Assembly (NCBI RefSeq): GCF_933775445.1 | Contig: NC_065876.1 | Span: 11,036,001-11,100,000 of the forward strand | Direction of reading: 5' to 3' | Origin: Argentina anserina | Lineage: Eukaryota > Streptophyta > Magnoliopsida > Rosales > Rosaceae | Length of the DNA: 64,000 nucleotides | Shown: one piece after another, positions 12,329 through 23,361 of the stretch | Position numbering within the stretch: the stretch's first letter is position 1 | How the letters are laid out: every line of letters starts with the position of its first letter | The notes under the pieces: generated by a model | Databases searched by the model: none | Told to the model about the DNA's origin: nothing | Seen by the model: the letters and a program-made list of their open reading frames with translations, nothing else | Program-made: the position numbers and the translations under genes

Positions 12329-13945
12329 ATGCTAGTTGGATCGCACAGCGTGAACCTTTTTCAGGCGAGAAAGCCGAGCTTCAGGAACTACACGTCTCCG
12401 TTGAACCCCTTGACAAGAACTCTGTCTTCTTGTTCCTATTCAGCTTCTGTCTCGAGTTGTTTTCCTATTAAAGCTTCTGCTGCAACCACCTCAACCTCAA
12501 AAACTGAGTTGACTCTTGCCAATCTCGACAAGCTGCTCCCGAAGCCGGCTCCACCTCAACCTCCACAGCTCTACCCACAACCTGATCAGAAAAAGAAAGG
12601 GTCGACGGAAAACAAGGCAAAGGGGTTTCTAGAAGGGCTCAGTCTCGCCAAGCTTTGGCCGCAGGTGAAGGCTGTGGCGGAGGAAATGTCTCCGAGGCAT
12701 TTGAAGACCCTCAGGAGGCTTCTGTCCAAGACAGCAGAGTATTCTCCCCGGAATAACTTGGGTTCCCGGTGGAGGGAATATCACGGTAGCAACAACTGGG
12801 CCGGACTACTTGACCCTCTTGATGAGAATCTCCGGCGAGAGGTCGTCAGGTACGGCGAGTTCATCCAGGCAGCTTATCAGTCATTTCATTCTAATCCGGC
12901 TATGTCGGTGGAGGAAACTCAGATGCCGCGTAACGTTGCCCTGCCGGATAGGTCATATAAAGTAACCAAGAGTCTTTATGCAACGTCAGCAATTGGGTTG
13001 CCTGACTGGGTCGATGATGTGGCCCCGGATCTCGGGTGGATGACCCAGCGGTCGAGCTGGATCGGGTATGTGGCGGTTTGTGACGACAGGCGGGAGATTG
13101 CGCGAATGGGCCGACGAGATATTGTCATCGCTCTCCGTGGAACCTCGACATGTCTTGAGTGGGCTGAAAACATGAGGGCCCAACTCATTCAAATGCCTCC
13201 CACCGAGGAGGAGGGTGGAGAGGAGGCACAAGCAAAGGTGGAGTGCGGGTTCCAAAGCCTCTTCAAGACCCCCGGTGCTCACGTGCCAAGCCTCTCACAG
13301 TCCGTGGTCGAAGAAATCAAAAGATTGAAGGAGTTGTACAAGGGCGAGCAACTGAGCATAACCGTCACGGGTCATAGTCTCGGCGCAGCTATTGCTCTCT
13401 TAGTAGGCGACGAGCTCAAGACCTGCGACAAGGATATGCCACCAGTGGCGGTGTTCTCTTTTGGAGGGCCCCGAGTAGGAAACCGGGGATTCGCAAACCG
13501 AATGGAAGCAAAGAACGTGAAGGTCTTGCGGATCGTGAACTCCCAAGACTTGATCACAAGGGTACCCGGCATCTTCGTTGGGGAAGGAGTGTTAGAAGAG
13601 AAGATCAAGAACTCCAAACTCGCAGACTTGCTCGACGAGAAAATGCCGCTGGCCTACTCCCACGTTGGAACGGAGTTGAGGGTAGACACAAAAATGTCAC
13701 CGTACTTGAAGCCCAACGCTGATGTAGCTTGCTGCCATGACTTGGAAGCATACTTGCATTTGGTGGATGGGTTCCTGGCATCTAACTGTCCTTTTAGACA
13801 GAATGCGAAGAGGAGTTTAGTGAGGTTGCTTCAAGATCAAGGATCTAATGTGAAAAAATTGTATATCAGTAAGGCAAACAACTTGAGTAGTTTGAAACTT
13901 GAAAGGGAGGGACTTATGGCTAGTTGTTTGCCTAGTCCCTCTTAG
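12329..13945 (+). CDS. Phospholipase A1, class I gamma-type, predicted chloroplastic
   Basis: A single uninterrupted exon encodes 538 residues. The fungal lipase-type alpha/beta-hydrolase domain occupies about residues 200-480. The nucleophile elbow GHSLGA places the catalytic serine at S350, the Asp in [12 protein letters not shown] is D407, and the His in [15 protein letters not shown] is H470, so the triad is complete. The first 55 or so residues are rich in Ser, Thr and Arg and poor in acidic residues, as expected of a plastid transit peptide. The [18 protein letters not shown] block is typical of the class I PLA1 group, which hydrolyses the sn-1 acyl ester of plastid glycerolipids and includes the jasmonate-related DAD1 relatives. 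The gamma subgroup is inferred from wording and length. The ATG at 12329 is the first in frame after a TATA box. The 3' end is copied at about 24298. Confidence 0.92.
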   Translation: MLVGSHSVNLFQARKPSFRNYTSPLNPLTRTLSSCSYSASVSSCFPIKASAATTSTSKTELTLANLDKLLPKPAPPQPPQLYPQPDQKKKGSTENKAKGFLEGLSLAKLWPQVKAVAEEMSPRHLKTLRRLLSKTAEYSPRNNLGSRWREYHGSNNWAGLLDPLDENLRREVVRYGEFIQAAYQSFHSNPAMSVEETQMPRNVALPDRSYKVTKSLYATSAIGLPDWVDDVAPDLGWMTQRSSWIGYVAVCDDRREIARMGRRDIVIALRGTSTCLEWAENMRAQLIQMPPTEEEGGEEAQAKVECGFQSLFKTPGAHVPSLSQSVVEEIKRLKELYKGEQLSITVTGHSLGAAIALLVGDELKTCDKDMPPVAVFSFGGPRVGNRGFANRMEAKNVKVLRIVNSQDLITRVPGIFVGEGVLEEKIKNSKLADLLDEKMPLAYSHVGTELRVDTKMSPYLKPNADVACCHDLEAYLHLVDGFLASNCPFRQNAKRSLVRLLQDQGSNVKKLYISKANNLSSLKLEREGLMASCLPSPS

Positions 13946-14283
13946 TACCAATCCAATAAAAACTTTGCACATATACTCTAATAGTCAAATGATAAGCTTA
14001 TGTGTATGATGGTTTATATTGTGAAATATTGGCTTCGATTTATATCGTTCTAAAATATAATTGTCAAAATAATTTCACAAATCCCACCTCCCAATATCGA
14101 TCATCACATATATACTTCAACACTTAATTTTTCATGACAATTTAAGTTCATTGCTCATAATACGAATAATTAAATTATAGAGCAATTACAGAAAAACAAA
14201 ATTCAGAATCAGAGGCGATCAAAACACTCATTTCACGTAGAAACTTGACCATATTTTCTCACTATCTTCATTACATTCTACAA

Positions 14284-14322
14284 ATTCCATATGTAGTAGA
14301 TTTAATCTACTACATATGGAAT
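14284..14322. repeat. Perfect 19-bp palindrome with a 1-nt centre
   Basis: The arm attccatatgtagtagatt is followed by one T and its exact reverse complement. The equivalent place in segmental copy B (about 24740-24765) has only one arm-like remnant (aaatggaatgaatta), so the perfect hairpin is specific to copy A or was lost from B. Confidence 0.85.
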
Positions 14323-15252
14323 GAAGTATAATTTTCTGATATGATGATTTATCTATTTAATAATCGTCACTGATTATCAATAGAAGATAATACTGAATCA
14401 GTAAACTATAAGCATGTATCACTAGTACAACTTTTTAGCTTCCACCAATATCTTATCTCACATATTTTTCAACACAAATTTTGCTAGTTTTGTCTCTTTT
14501 AGATTGTATATATGGGAATAATAACATTTCGAAAGAAACAATATGAGAATTTCATATAACTGTACTAAAATTTCACTCTAATATAACATGCCCCAACCGA
14601 ATTGGCAAAGTCACACCACGCATGTGAAAATAAGATATCATGCATAGCATATATATGACAAGTTATCACAAGTCCTATATATGCAAAGAATATGTTATTC
14701 ATTGAGTTTGTTTTGTTGAACACCAAAGTGATTAAAAAAAAAACAGTATACGCACTTACACTTCCCCTCTCTGACAGTTTTTGCTCGATCCTTGTAAGTG
14801 AATTCACAATTTAGATTTCAAAATGAATAACATCTCGTAACAATAATATTAAAGAAGACCTCTGATCAACATGCATCTACCCTTTAACCCTTATATGGTC
14901 TAACATCGATGCATATATATTTAGAACTCGTAAGTATTGGGATTTAGTGAAGAAGTGTGTCATCGGAGCGCCAAGCCGCCAACTACATCACACAGCTGCA
15001 GACGTACTTAGCATTTTACCTCGTCAACCGCAAAAGGGTTCATTACTCTGTAGTCCGTAGATACATGATTTATGTTCTACTCAAATCTATGAACTTATTC
15101 GCCAGACAGAATAACCAGAGAAACTAAGCACTAAAACAAGTACGTATGATCAACCCCTTTTTTATTAATTTAAAAACTTTCAGGTCAGGAGACTTTTGGT
15201 TATGTACTTGTTTATATCATATACACACTAACACACATAGTTGGTTTCTCAG

Positions 15253-15432
15253 GGTGATGCAGCACCGGACGCTGTGGTGAGTGTGGTCTACGGCGTTCAG
15301 GCCACTGCGAATGAAATTATGTGCTATGATATTTTCTTACATCCCATTGTCCCAATCGGTTGCCACTTAATTGTACTTTTAGATGGGAACAGTGATACCG
15401 AATTATCGATGCCATTCTTCATGAGTGCATGA
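15253..15432 (+). other. Exon-like conserved ORF, copy A
   Basis: Directly after a polypyrimidine/AG acceptor-like site (tttctcag) an open frame of 59 codons plus stop runs from GDAAPDAVV to ELSMPFFMSA. The same frame, also after an acceptor-like site, is kept in copy B at 27172-27378. This copy has an extra SV pair and lacks a short segment before the C-terminal block. I do not recognise the family. It may be the last exon of a lost gene; no upstream exons were identified. Confidence 0.35.
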
Positions 15433-15814
15433 ATGAGGAAAAATGAATATATACAGAAAGAAACATAACTGAATTCATGAAGAAATGTGAGAAGTGGAAC
15501 TTCATAGGGCTTAGGGTCAGTGGTTCGTCACTTCGTTGAGATTGAGATCACTCCTAATTTTCACCTTCTCACCTATAATAGTGCTTTTGGTTGGGCTTAT
15601 AACAGATTAATAATTACATTCTGTACAATAGGTAGAATACATTCACTACCTGAATGCCTTCCTTTCACTTCATACAGTATCCCGGGCAGAGATTTACACA
15701 TCTTACAATCGAAACCTCAAACCAGGGGCTCCATAATAACTCTGAGAAAGAACTATTTTATGGAATGCTGTCAAGAAATGATAGAAACACAAGGATCTGT
15801 TGATCTTCTAAAAC

Positions 15815-15816
<2 letters not shown>

Positions 15817-15848
<32 letters not shown>
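15817..15848 (+). repeat. 32-nt poly(G) tract
   Basis: An uninterrupted run of 32 G. Such long G homopolymers are rare in plant DNA and may be a length artefact of sequencing or assembly. It lies about 75 bp before the solo LTR. Confidence 0.9.
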
Positions 15849-15852
<4 letters not shown>

Positions 15853-15924
15853 GTTTTTCTTACAACTTCAAGACACGTCCTGTAATGCAGAACTTAGATG
15901 AAACAGAATTTAACAGTAGCCATT

Positions 15925-17898
15925 TGTCATGCCCCCAATTTTTTACATTTTTCTTACGATTTTACGTCTATCTTTTTACTCAGATCGAGAGTCGTACTAA
16001 GTGTGATGACTCTAAAAGTTGACTTTTTGATGCATAAGTTTTCCGAGGAAACTTCATTCACGAAAGTTGTAGGGTTCGTCGATACAAATTTGTGGACACG
16101 CAGCACGCCTAAATCAGAGTTCGTATGAAGAAGTTACGAATCAAAAGAGCATTTGGGTATTTTTGGAATTTAGTATAAATAGAGGCTAAATTAAGAAAAA
16201 GGGAGAAGAAAATTTAAAAAATCGAATTTGAGCGTTACTGTTCATCCCAAACTCAGAAATTTCTCCTCCGGTGCTCTCCGCCGTCCGACCACGGATCGAG
16301 ACGCCATTGGTCCCATTCGCTCTGACTCATCATTTCCAGTCGACTCGTACTTGTCTCACACCTCGCTGACCGCCATACACGGCGCTGCAACGACCGCAAC
16401 ATCTGGCAAAAGTCAACGCCCCCGTGCGGCCTCTTTCCGGCAACACCGGAGCTCGGGCTATTGCGGATCAGCATATCCTTCCCCTCTGGGCTCGAATCGA
16501 CCGGTTTGGAGCTTCGAATCGAGCTAGATCACGATTTGGATTTCAGTGCACTGTTCCGACATTCCCTTACGTTTTCTGGCCACTTCCCGGCCGATCTGGG
16601 CTTCGACGCCGTTGTGAAAAAGGTTTGTTTTCTGGTGATCTATAACTTTCATGTTGGGATCGAGTTGATTTGGATAGGTTTGAGAGTGGTGGTGCGTGGG
16701 GTCCATGAGCAACCACTGTGGCGGTGCGTGCTGCCATTTTTGGAGCAATGTGTCACTCCATTGTGTAATATACGTCGATACGAACTTATCGATGTCTTAA
16801 CTGTTGAATTGGTTATCATATGAGGTTGTGGATTTAGATTATCGTGATAAAGAATATTGTGCAATTGTCGTAGGCTTTGAGTTCATTTATTGTTGGTTGT
16901 AATGTGATTATCGTGATTGATAATGGATGTGGTGTTGTGTATTTGATGGGTGATGGTTATGATACTAATTGTGTGTGTGTCGGTTGTGATGTTGTGTTTG
17001 TGATACAAATCAGAATGGTTATGAGGTCGCGTTGTTATGGTGAATAGTTGAACTACGAGTGGCTTGATCCTTTTCTAAAAAGGTTCTTAGGTAGCCCGAA
17101 TAAGGTTTGGGCGCAACCATCTTTATTATAAAGTACCTATCGTTCTTTAATGAACTAACTTGGGTTCGAAACATAAACTCAAGTTGGGTTATCATAGTGG
17201 TATTAACAGCGTACTAGTGAAATGGTGTGTTTAAACGTTTAGTTAGTTGATTATGAATATGTTGATGCTTTTGTGATGGGTTGATGTTATGCCTGGGACG
17301 GTGACTGTATATTGTTTACGAGTAGGACTTGGGGTCATGTTCTAGAGCTTGTGTTGGATACTTTGAGGAGAGTCTGCCGAATCGGAAGAGATGAGATGAA
17401 CCGGGAGAACTGGAAGAGAGTGGATGAACCGGAAGCGGATGTATTAGCCGACTCCCGATAGAGATTAGAAAGGAGAGGACTAGTGACTCGTCGAGTGTCA
17501 TATGGTCTCGTGTTTGCTTCCCGAGTGGACGTCATTATAAATATAAAATTACACAATTCGGTGTTTATAGAATGTTGTATGATTGTTTTGACCCCGTCGT
17601 CTTAGTGGGTTGGGCGGCTACGATATAAGACGGACTATGAGCTCCAGAGGTCCAATGAGATTAGGTAACGAACATTGCATACTCCGTCAGACATTTTGAA
17701 TTATAATTATGATTTGTGTTTGTGGAGGTTGTGAAATTTTAGGGAGCACGGAGGCTCCAGGTGTTAAGGTTAGATTTGAGATATAGAGTCTAATTGTGCA
17801 GGTAGAGTTGACTACTTTTGGTGGAAACTATGCCGAAATTTTTAGTATATCTCTTTTGATAATGGATCCCTCACGATTTGTCTCGATATTACATGTCA
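15925..17898 (+). mobile_element. Probable solo LTR of a Gypsy-type retrotransposon
   Basis: The segment begins TGTCATGCCCCCAA and ends ...TTACATGTCA, giving TG...CA ends. It is flanked by ccatt (15920-15924) and ctatt (17899-17903), a 4-of-5 match for a 5-bp target duplication. A promoter-like tataaatagagg lies at about 16178-16189, with GC-rich leader sequence after it. The opening TGTCATGCCCC is a common form in plant Gypsy LTRs. Open frames inside (16228-16864) are overlapping and I treat them as non-coding. Confidence 0.5.
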
Positions 17899-17966
17899 CT
17901 ATTTGTCACCAATTTGTTCTTGAAAATCATAGATACCAATAAATAATGTTTTGATACACATCAGGC

Positions 17967-20384
17967 TTACTTCTCCAGGCTATAATGCTTGTTCACACCT
18001 TCAATAACATCCCAGGTGACCTTCATTCCTTTAGGGAATACAACCAAATCACCAGCCTCAATCTCAAAATATCCTTCATGCCCGTCGACTTCTACATTGA
18101 CCTTCCCCTTCAGCAAGTACATAGTTTCTGTAGTTTTGAAACTCCATGGGAATTTGCTTGGACCACATTCCCATCTGTTCATGAATTCACAATTGGGTTA
18201 TTGCATAAAACTTTCAGCTTTTACACAATGAACTAGGAAGTGTACATGAAACCATAAAATATATAGCTAAGAACCGGGATAGATCATTTAGATGGATCGG
18301 CTTAGTTAGCAAAAGTGAGTAGATTCTGATACTGAATACAATCCTCAATCCTGCATTCAACTCTGAAAGTACTAAATGAAGAATCATGAAAAACTGTACA
18401 ATACATCATAGACTAGTGTTATTATTGACTTATTAAGCAACAGCAGCAGCAACAACTGCAATTTGAGCATATATACAACTCATGAGTACATAGGCAATTC
18501 ATAGAATCACAGAAAGAGTCATGAAATGCAAACAAATTCAAAATATGCATGTTCTGGCCCTTGGTTATACCACTACAGCTGTGCCTTCCCACAGATCTTT
18601 TCTTATGAATTCACAATTGGGATTATTGCAAAAGACAGTATATGCCGTTTCTACAAAATGAACTAAGAAGAATACAGGAAACAATTTAATATAAAGCTAG
18701 GAAACAGGTTAGATGGATCAGTCTAATTGGTGTACTCTGACATTGAATACTATCCCGCATACAACTCTGAAAGTACTGAACGAAAAATTAACAAGAACTA
18801 TATATATAACACCTCAAAGGCTAGTCCGCTAGTGTAATGTAAGGAGGAGGAGGAGGAAGAGGAGGAGGAGGAGGAGCAGCAACTGTAATCAGAGCACAGT
18901 TGCAACTCATGAGTACAAAGGAAATCCACAGAACCACAGAAAGAGTCACAAAATGCAAACAAATTCATCATATGCATGTAATGGCACTTAATCCTTTTTG
19001 GTTATGCACTTATGCCAACACAGTCGTGCCTCCACACAGGTCGTTTCTTAAAAGGAGACTATATACAGCTAAAACTTCTTTAGTTTCATGTACATACCAT
19101 GTTCTTCAAACCAGTGAAACAACATTTTACCAGATTGAGAACAAGAGGTGGGAACTTGGGATAACCAGAAAGTGTCCTCCTTAGGTGATAATCCATATTT
19201 AAGTAATTGCAAGCTAGCGTGATACATTATCCTGAAATTAAGACCCCACTATTTAAAAAGAATTTAGATATTGTCGCTGTCCGTCAGCCTCAAGAGCATT
19301 ACACTACCACACATAGGGAAACCCATAGCACCTTTTATGTGATGTACCAGGCTATAGTAAAAAATGCAAAATGAATCATAAAGTGCAGTACTGAGACAAG
19401 TATTATAAAGTGCAGTACTGAGAGAAGTGGGTTTCATTATCATCAGTATGTAATCACAATCTACTCCATTCTGTTGATAAAAGAGTACATATATGAGGTA
19501 CGCCAAAATATTACATTGATTCTTCCCTTTCACAAACAAGCTACTGGAAGCCTCCATTTCTAGATATATCATGATACTCCCTTGAACCAGAACAGTATGA
19601 AAGAAGAATTACTAAATACTAACAAAAACTCTAAGCAGTAAAGTATGTGAAGTTCCATAATTATCACCCAAAAAGTTAAGAATTTTCACACTAGCCACAC
19701 CAAGTGTACCCATCATTCAAATTAGCAGAAACAAAAGCTCTACTCAGTAACTCAGATAATCTGAATTCCTATATCTTTTACAACCATAAGCCTTTCAACC
19801 TCAGTCGAATAAAGCACAGCCAAATATCCAAAATTCCAGACAGAGAAACTCAGTAGTTAAAGAATTATTCAATGTTTCTTTCATTTTCTCCAAAAACATA
19901 AGCATTATCATACCAGTCGAATTACGCATATCAAACACCCAAAATGTTATATAAAATACACTCAGAAATGGAAAGACCTGAGGTACATAAGTATCCCCCA
20001 TAAACTACTAACACTATCACTCTAGTCTCAAGTATTAGACACAAAAGATCCACCCAGTACTTGAAGCTTAACCTTTCCCACACTAATCAAACCAAGCACT
20101 CTTCTTCCTTATGAAAAGCAAATACACCACCATAAGCAGCCTCCAAGAACCATAACCAATGTGATACAAGCCAAAACTAAGCATACCCACAATCTAAATA
20201 TTACAGACATAGAGATTTCTTGCGATCACAAACATTAAAGTCGAACTATATTCAACTTGGGATGAAAAAGTAAAGGTAAAGAGGCATACTTTGGCCATGT
20301 GGTGACTCCAAGCTCAGTGAGTTGGGATTGAGTTGGATTCTTTTCAACCTTGACGCCAAATGCGTTGGTGGGAAGGGTGGCCAT
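17967..20384 (-). CDS. Small cupin-fold protein (RmlC-like, cupin_3/DUF861 type)
   Basis: Two exons on the minus strand: 20384-20290 and 18174-17967, joined phase 2 (CCAAA|gtatgc ... aacag|ATGGG) across a 2.1 kb intron. They give 100 residues, MATLPTNAFG to HYSLEK. The fold is shown by TETMYLLKGKVNVEVDG (about 48-64) and the second cupin motif IEAGDLVVFPKGMKVTWDV (about 70-88). Small plant proteins of this type are mostly of unknown function; a sugar- or metal-binding role is family-level guesswork, and no metal-binding histidine triad is evident. An in-frame ATG at 20531 would add 49 residues with a hydrophobic segment (LLYISGSLILVIAVPLYLSL), giving a 149-residue membrane or plastid-targeted form; I cannot decide between the starts. 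The intron contains a diverged tandem duplication. Confidence 0.78.
18180..19030 (+). repeat. Diverged ~424-bp tandem duplication inside the cupin intron
   Basis: Copy 1 starts at about 18180 (atgaattcacaattggg) and copy 2 at about 18604 with the same words. Both continue through aatgaacta.gaag, gatggatc.g.cta, caactctgaaagtact, caactcatgagtaca, cacagaaagagtca and aaatgcaaacaaattca. Copy 1 begins only a few bases from the 5' edge of cupin exon 2, so the duplication breakpoint lies at the exon boundary. Confidence 0.75.
18841..18876 (+). repeat. GGA-rich microsatellite
   Basis: A purine run built of gga and gaa triplets lies within the second copy of the intron duplication. It corresponds to the cagcagcagc run in copy 1 (about 18440). 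Confidence 0.85.
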
Positions 20385-20703
20385 AGGGGTTGGTTTTGGT
20401 GGTGCTGTTGTTGTGGAGTTGAGAGAGAGATAAAGAGGGACTGCAATTACAAGTATTAGAGATCCAGAGATGTAGAGCAATTGCTTGACTTGCTTTGTTA
20501 ATAAAAGGTGGAACATGTCTATCACCCTCATCAAACGGCAAATGGTCTTTCTGGGAAATCACTAGCACACTTGCTGCTTTTTTATCTACGTTGCTTTAAA
20601 TGGAGATGTTGAATTGCTAGAGAGCAACTACATGAGTCACTATTGATCTTTGTTGTCATTTCACTCATTTGCTATCCAAATTACGTATTACCGAAGAGTA
20701 AGT

Positions 20704-21173
20704 CAGCGGCGGATCCATGATTCACAACTTGAGAGGACTTGAATTTTTTTCTCAAAACGGCCGAAATGATAAAAATTTTGTAGTGCATAAAATATTCAAC
20801 TATAATATATTAAATGAATACCTTATTGATATGAAAATAGCAATTCATTCAAAATTATCATAAATTTAGTCAATTATTGTAAATATTTTTTTTAGAATTG
20901 ATCAAAAACCTTAATTAAAATGAATGCACAATAAAAATAAAATAAATAAATTACATGTTGAAGAAATCAAGAAAGATTTGAAATAAATAGAAAAATAGAC
21001 ACACAAATATGTATTTGTTGAAATTTGATCTTGAATTGGCTTGATATTAACAAACTTCAAAACCAAACATGCAAAACTACACCATATGAATTTATAACAT
21101 GTACTTAGGTAAGTATTTTCCAAATTCTTGGAGGGACTTGAGTCCCCCTACCGGTGCCCTAGATCCGACCCTG
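20704..21173. mobile_element. hAT-like non-autonomous TIR element
   Basis: The ends CAGCGGCGGATCCA and, on the other strand, CAGGGTCGGATCTAG match the ends of the clearer element at 36439-37219. The 470-bp interior is AT-rich and non-coding. A convincing 8-bp target duplication is not visible here (gagtaagt against gtcaagtc), so it has either decayed or the ends are slightly misplaced. Confidence 0.5.
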
Positions 21174-21565
21174 GTCAAGTCCATGATGCAGGTAAAAGAT
21201 GACAAATTTAATTGGTCAAATCAATGTTATATGATACTCGATCATATGCTATTGAGTTAAATGGGGTAAAAAACTGAGTTTAAACCAGAAAATAGGAAAC
21301 TCTGTTGATAGAAGTTGAAATATGAGTCGGGGCAGCTGCCCAAAGAAATAAAATCATATAAAATCCCCAAAATCTTTCCAAACCCTAAAGTGCAAGAGGG
21401 AGACGCAAACGCAGCCCTCGACTTTGAGCCCGAGGACGATGACCGAAGGCCGAGCGCAACACTATGCTCTAGACGGCGTTGAGCCCCAGCGATGTAAGAA
21501 CCCTCTCTTTTGAACACATATCATTTTGTGCAAGAAAGTGTGCTAACACATCATCTGATTCTCAG

Positions 21566-21891
21566 GGTTCTGAAAACGATAAACGCAGGGAAGCTGCGGA
21601 GAAGGAGGAGAGGATCAGTTGTGTAAATATTGATTGAATCTTTGTTTTCATATGTTTTGTTGCTCAGCCATGATTGCTACTTTGAATATGCACATATCAG
21701 GTCTCTTGTAGTTTAGTTTTGCCTGATATTACAATTTTGAATTGCTTGGTTGGTGCCAGTTTCTCGTTTACACAGCTTATTATTATTTTCCTGCTATTTG
21801 CCCAGTGATGGAGTCCAAATCTAAGGAGCGGTGTGGTGGTTATTCGTTCATTAGCCTTGCACTTCATCAATCTCATTCTCTCACTCTCTCA

Positions 21892-21925
<34 letters not shown>

Positions 21926-22220
21926 CTATCTCTCTCTCCCCCCCCCTCTCTCTGATGGAGGATAAGGCTTTTGATGAATTCCACACTATAAACTGTGAAT
22001 GACGGTTGTATCTAGAATTTAGTAACATCACTCTGTTTTAACCTTGTGCGTAATGGTAATGTGGATTGTTGACTGAGTGATTGATATTTTTGTGTAGTCT
22101 GTTAGCATAAATGGCTTCCTGAAGCCTGCTGAAGGGGAGAACCAGAGGTGCTATGGTGGTCGTAATCGGGTCCAAGAGGCGGAACAACGGGGAGCGTGGA
22201 GGTTACTCGAGCAGTACTAA
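21566..22220 (+). pseudogene. Fragment of an Stm1/HABP4-type RGG RNA-binding protein gene
   Basis: Two exon-like pieces remain. The first (21566 on, after a ctcag acceptor) reads GSENDKRREAAEKEERISC and then a stop. The second (22098-22220, after gtgtag) reads SVSINGFLKPAEGENQRCYGG, then leaves the expected Gly/Arg-rich C-terminus and stops at 22220. The words EAAEKEE and SVSINxFLKPAEGE are the family's conserved block just before the RGG tail. The RGG tail is frame-shifted and the N-terminal exons are not recognisable, although a GC-rich piece at about 21400-21490 could be a relic. This is a decayed partial copy; intact members bind RNA and ribosomes. Confidence 0.6.
21886..21955 (+). repeat. 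Compound CT/TA/C microsatellite
   Basis: Runs of CT, TA, TC and C follow one another between the two exon-like pieces of the Stm1-type fragment. Confidence 0.85.
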
Positions 22221-22830
22221 AGCACCCCCATTGCAGATCCTACAGTCATCCCATCTCTAGGTGGCAAATGAGAGCCCGGCTCATCTAGTTCCAGCTCTAC
22301 GGGTATCATAAGAAATTTTTTTATCTTAAGAAGTATTTTTATTATCAGTGTTTTTTGAGTGTTCATTTTATGTCATGGGCAAATGGATCTTGCATCAGTT
22401 TTGAGTTGGAATAGAGAATCCCTGCGTTTGAAATCTACTTTGATTATATCTGGTTTTTATAGGAATTATAATTCTCGAGTTTGTTATGTTTCTGTCAGAA
22501 TACCCGTATGATCATTCCTATATGACCACACGGTTTATGAATGTGAGGCTGATATCTTGATGAAGAGTTTAAAGTATAGCCCAGGTTGGGAGTTCAATTG
22601 TACGAGGCTACTGAACTTTTAACATTTGACTCTTGGTATTGGTATGATCTGCTCGAGTAAACATCAGTGCAAGTATGCACCCCTCAATTGCTAGAATGGT
22701 GACATCTGATTCCAAGAGAGGATCATCCTGACCCTGCAATAGTGAAAGGTGACACATGCTTTCAGGATCACCATTAGAGACAATAAGCTTGACTTCAAAA
22801 AAATGAAAACTTGAATATAAAGTCAGGGGA

Positions 22831-23131
22831 AAATTCTAGTTGCACCTCCAAAATTACTGTTTATACCTCAATTACTTAATACACCTCCATTTTACTCTAA
22901 ACCCAGCAAGAATCATGACCAACATCCATGTGAACCTCAACAACATAACGATTGGACAAAATAGAAGTCAATTCTAATTTGTAATGACCGAAACCAGCTA
23001 TATTGCGTTTCATAATAAACTGTTTACCCCAATTAGATTATATGTTCTTAATAGTCTTTTCATATCTGTTGGAAAAGTTAAACGATATCAGAAAAATTGT
23101 GGTAGTGATTTTAGAGGTGCAAATAGAACCC
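22831..23131. mobile_element. Short TIR element (MITE), ~300 bp
   Basis: The left end ttctagttgcacctccaaaa is matched on the other strand by ttctatttgcacctctaaaa at the right end. The interior is AT-rich without a domain. The target duplication could not be fixed, so the superfamily is uncertain; MULE or hAT are both possible. Confidence 0.45.
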
Positions 23132-23361
23132 CTCTAAGGTCAGGTACTGAACCACTTACATCACACCATTCACACGTCAAAACGTAGAAAATAGTTGCAG
23201 CAGCCAGATCGCTAGGTTCATCATCAAAACTGAGACCCAATTTAGCCTCGATTATCGTTTTCGCCATCCTGATAACATAGCACTTCATATCAGCACATAC
23301 CCCTGAAAACAGATTTCAGTTTAGAACACTAACAAACCAAAAACTTGGTACAGTTAACAAC

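Larger units (their letters stand above)
13884..15470 (+). repeat. Segmental duplication, copy A
   Basis: From inside the last 20 codons of the PLA1 gene to about 15470 the sequence matches copy B (24298 to about 27410) in the same orientation. Shared landmarks include the PLA1 C-terminal codons, the phrase cctcccaatatcgatcatca, acatgccccaacc, gtgtgtcatcggagcgccaa, and an exon-like ORF ending IELSMPFFMSA or ELSMPFFMSA. This copy lacks the LINE found in copy B. Since it is joined to the whole PLA1 gene, it is likely the source copy. Confidence 0.8.

Noticed and set aside
12976..13617. Minus-strand open frames of 70-98 codons opposite the PLA1 gene
   Set aside because: They are shadows of the GC-rich PLA1 coding strand.
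16228..16864. Several overlapping open frames of 70-120 codons on both strands
   Set aside because: They lie in the GC-rich leader of a probable Gypsy LTR; overlap on both strands and lack of domains make them chance frames.
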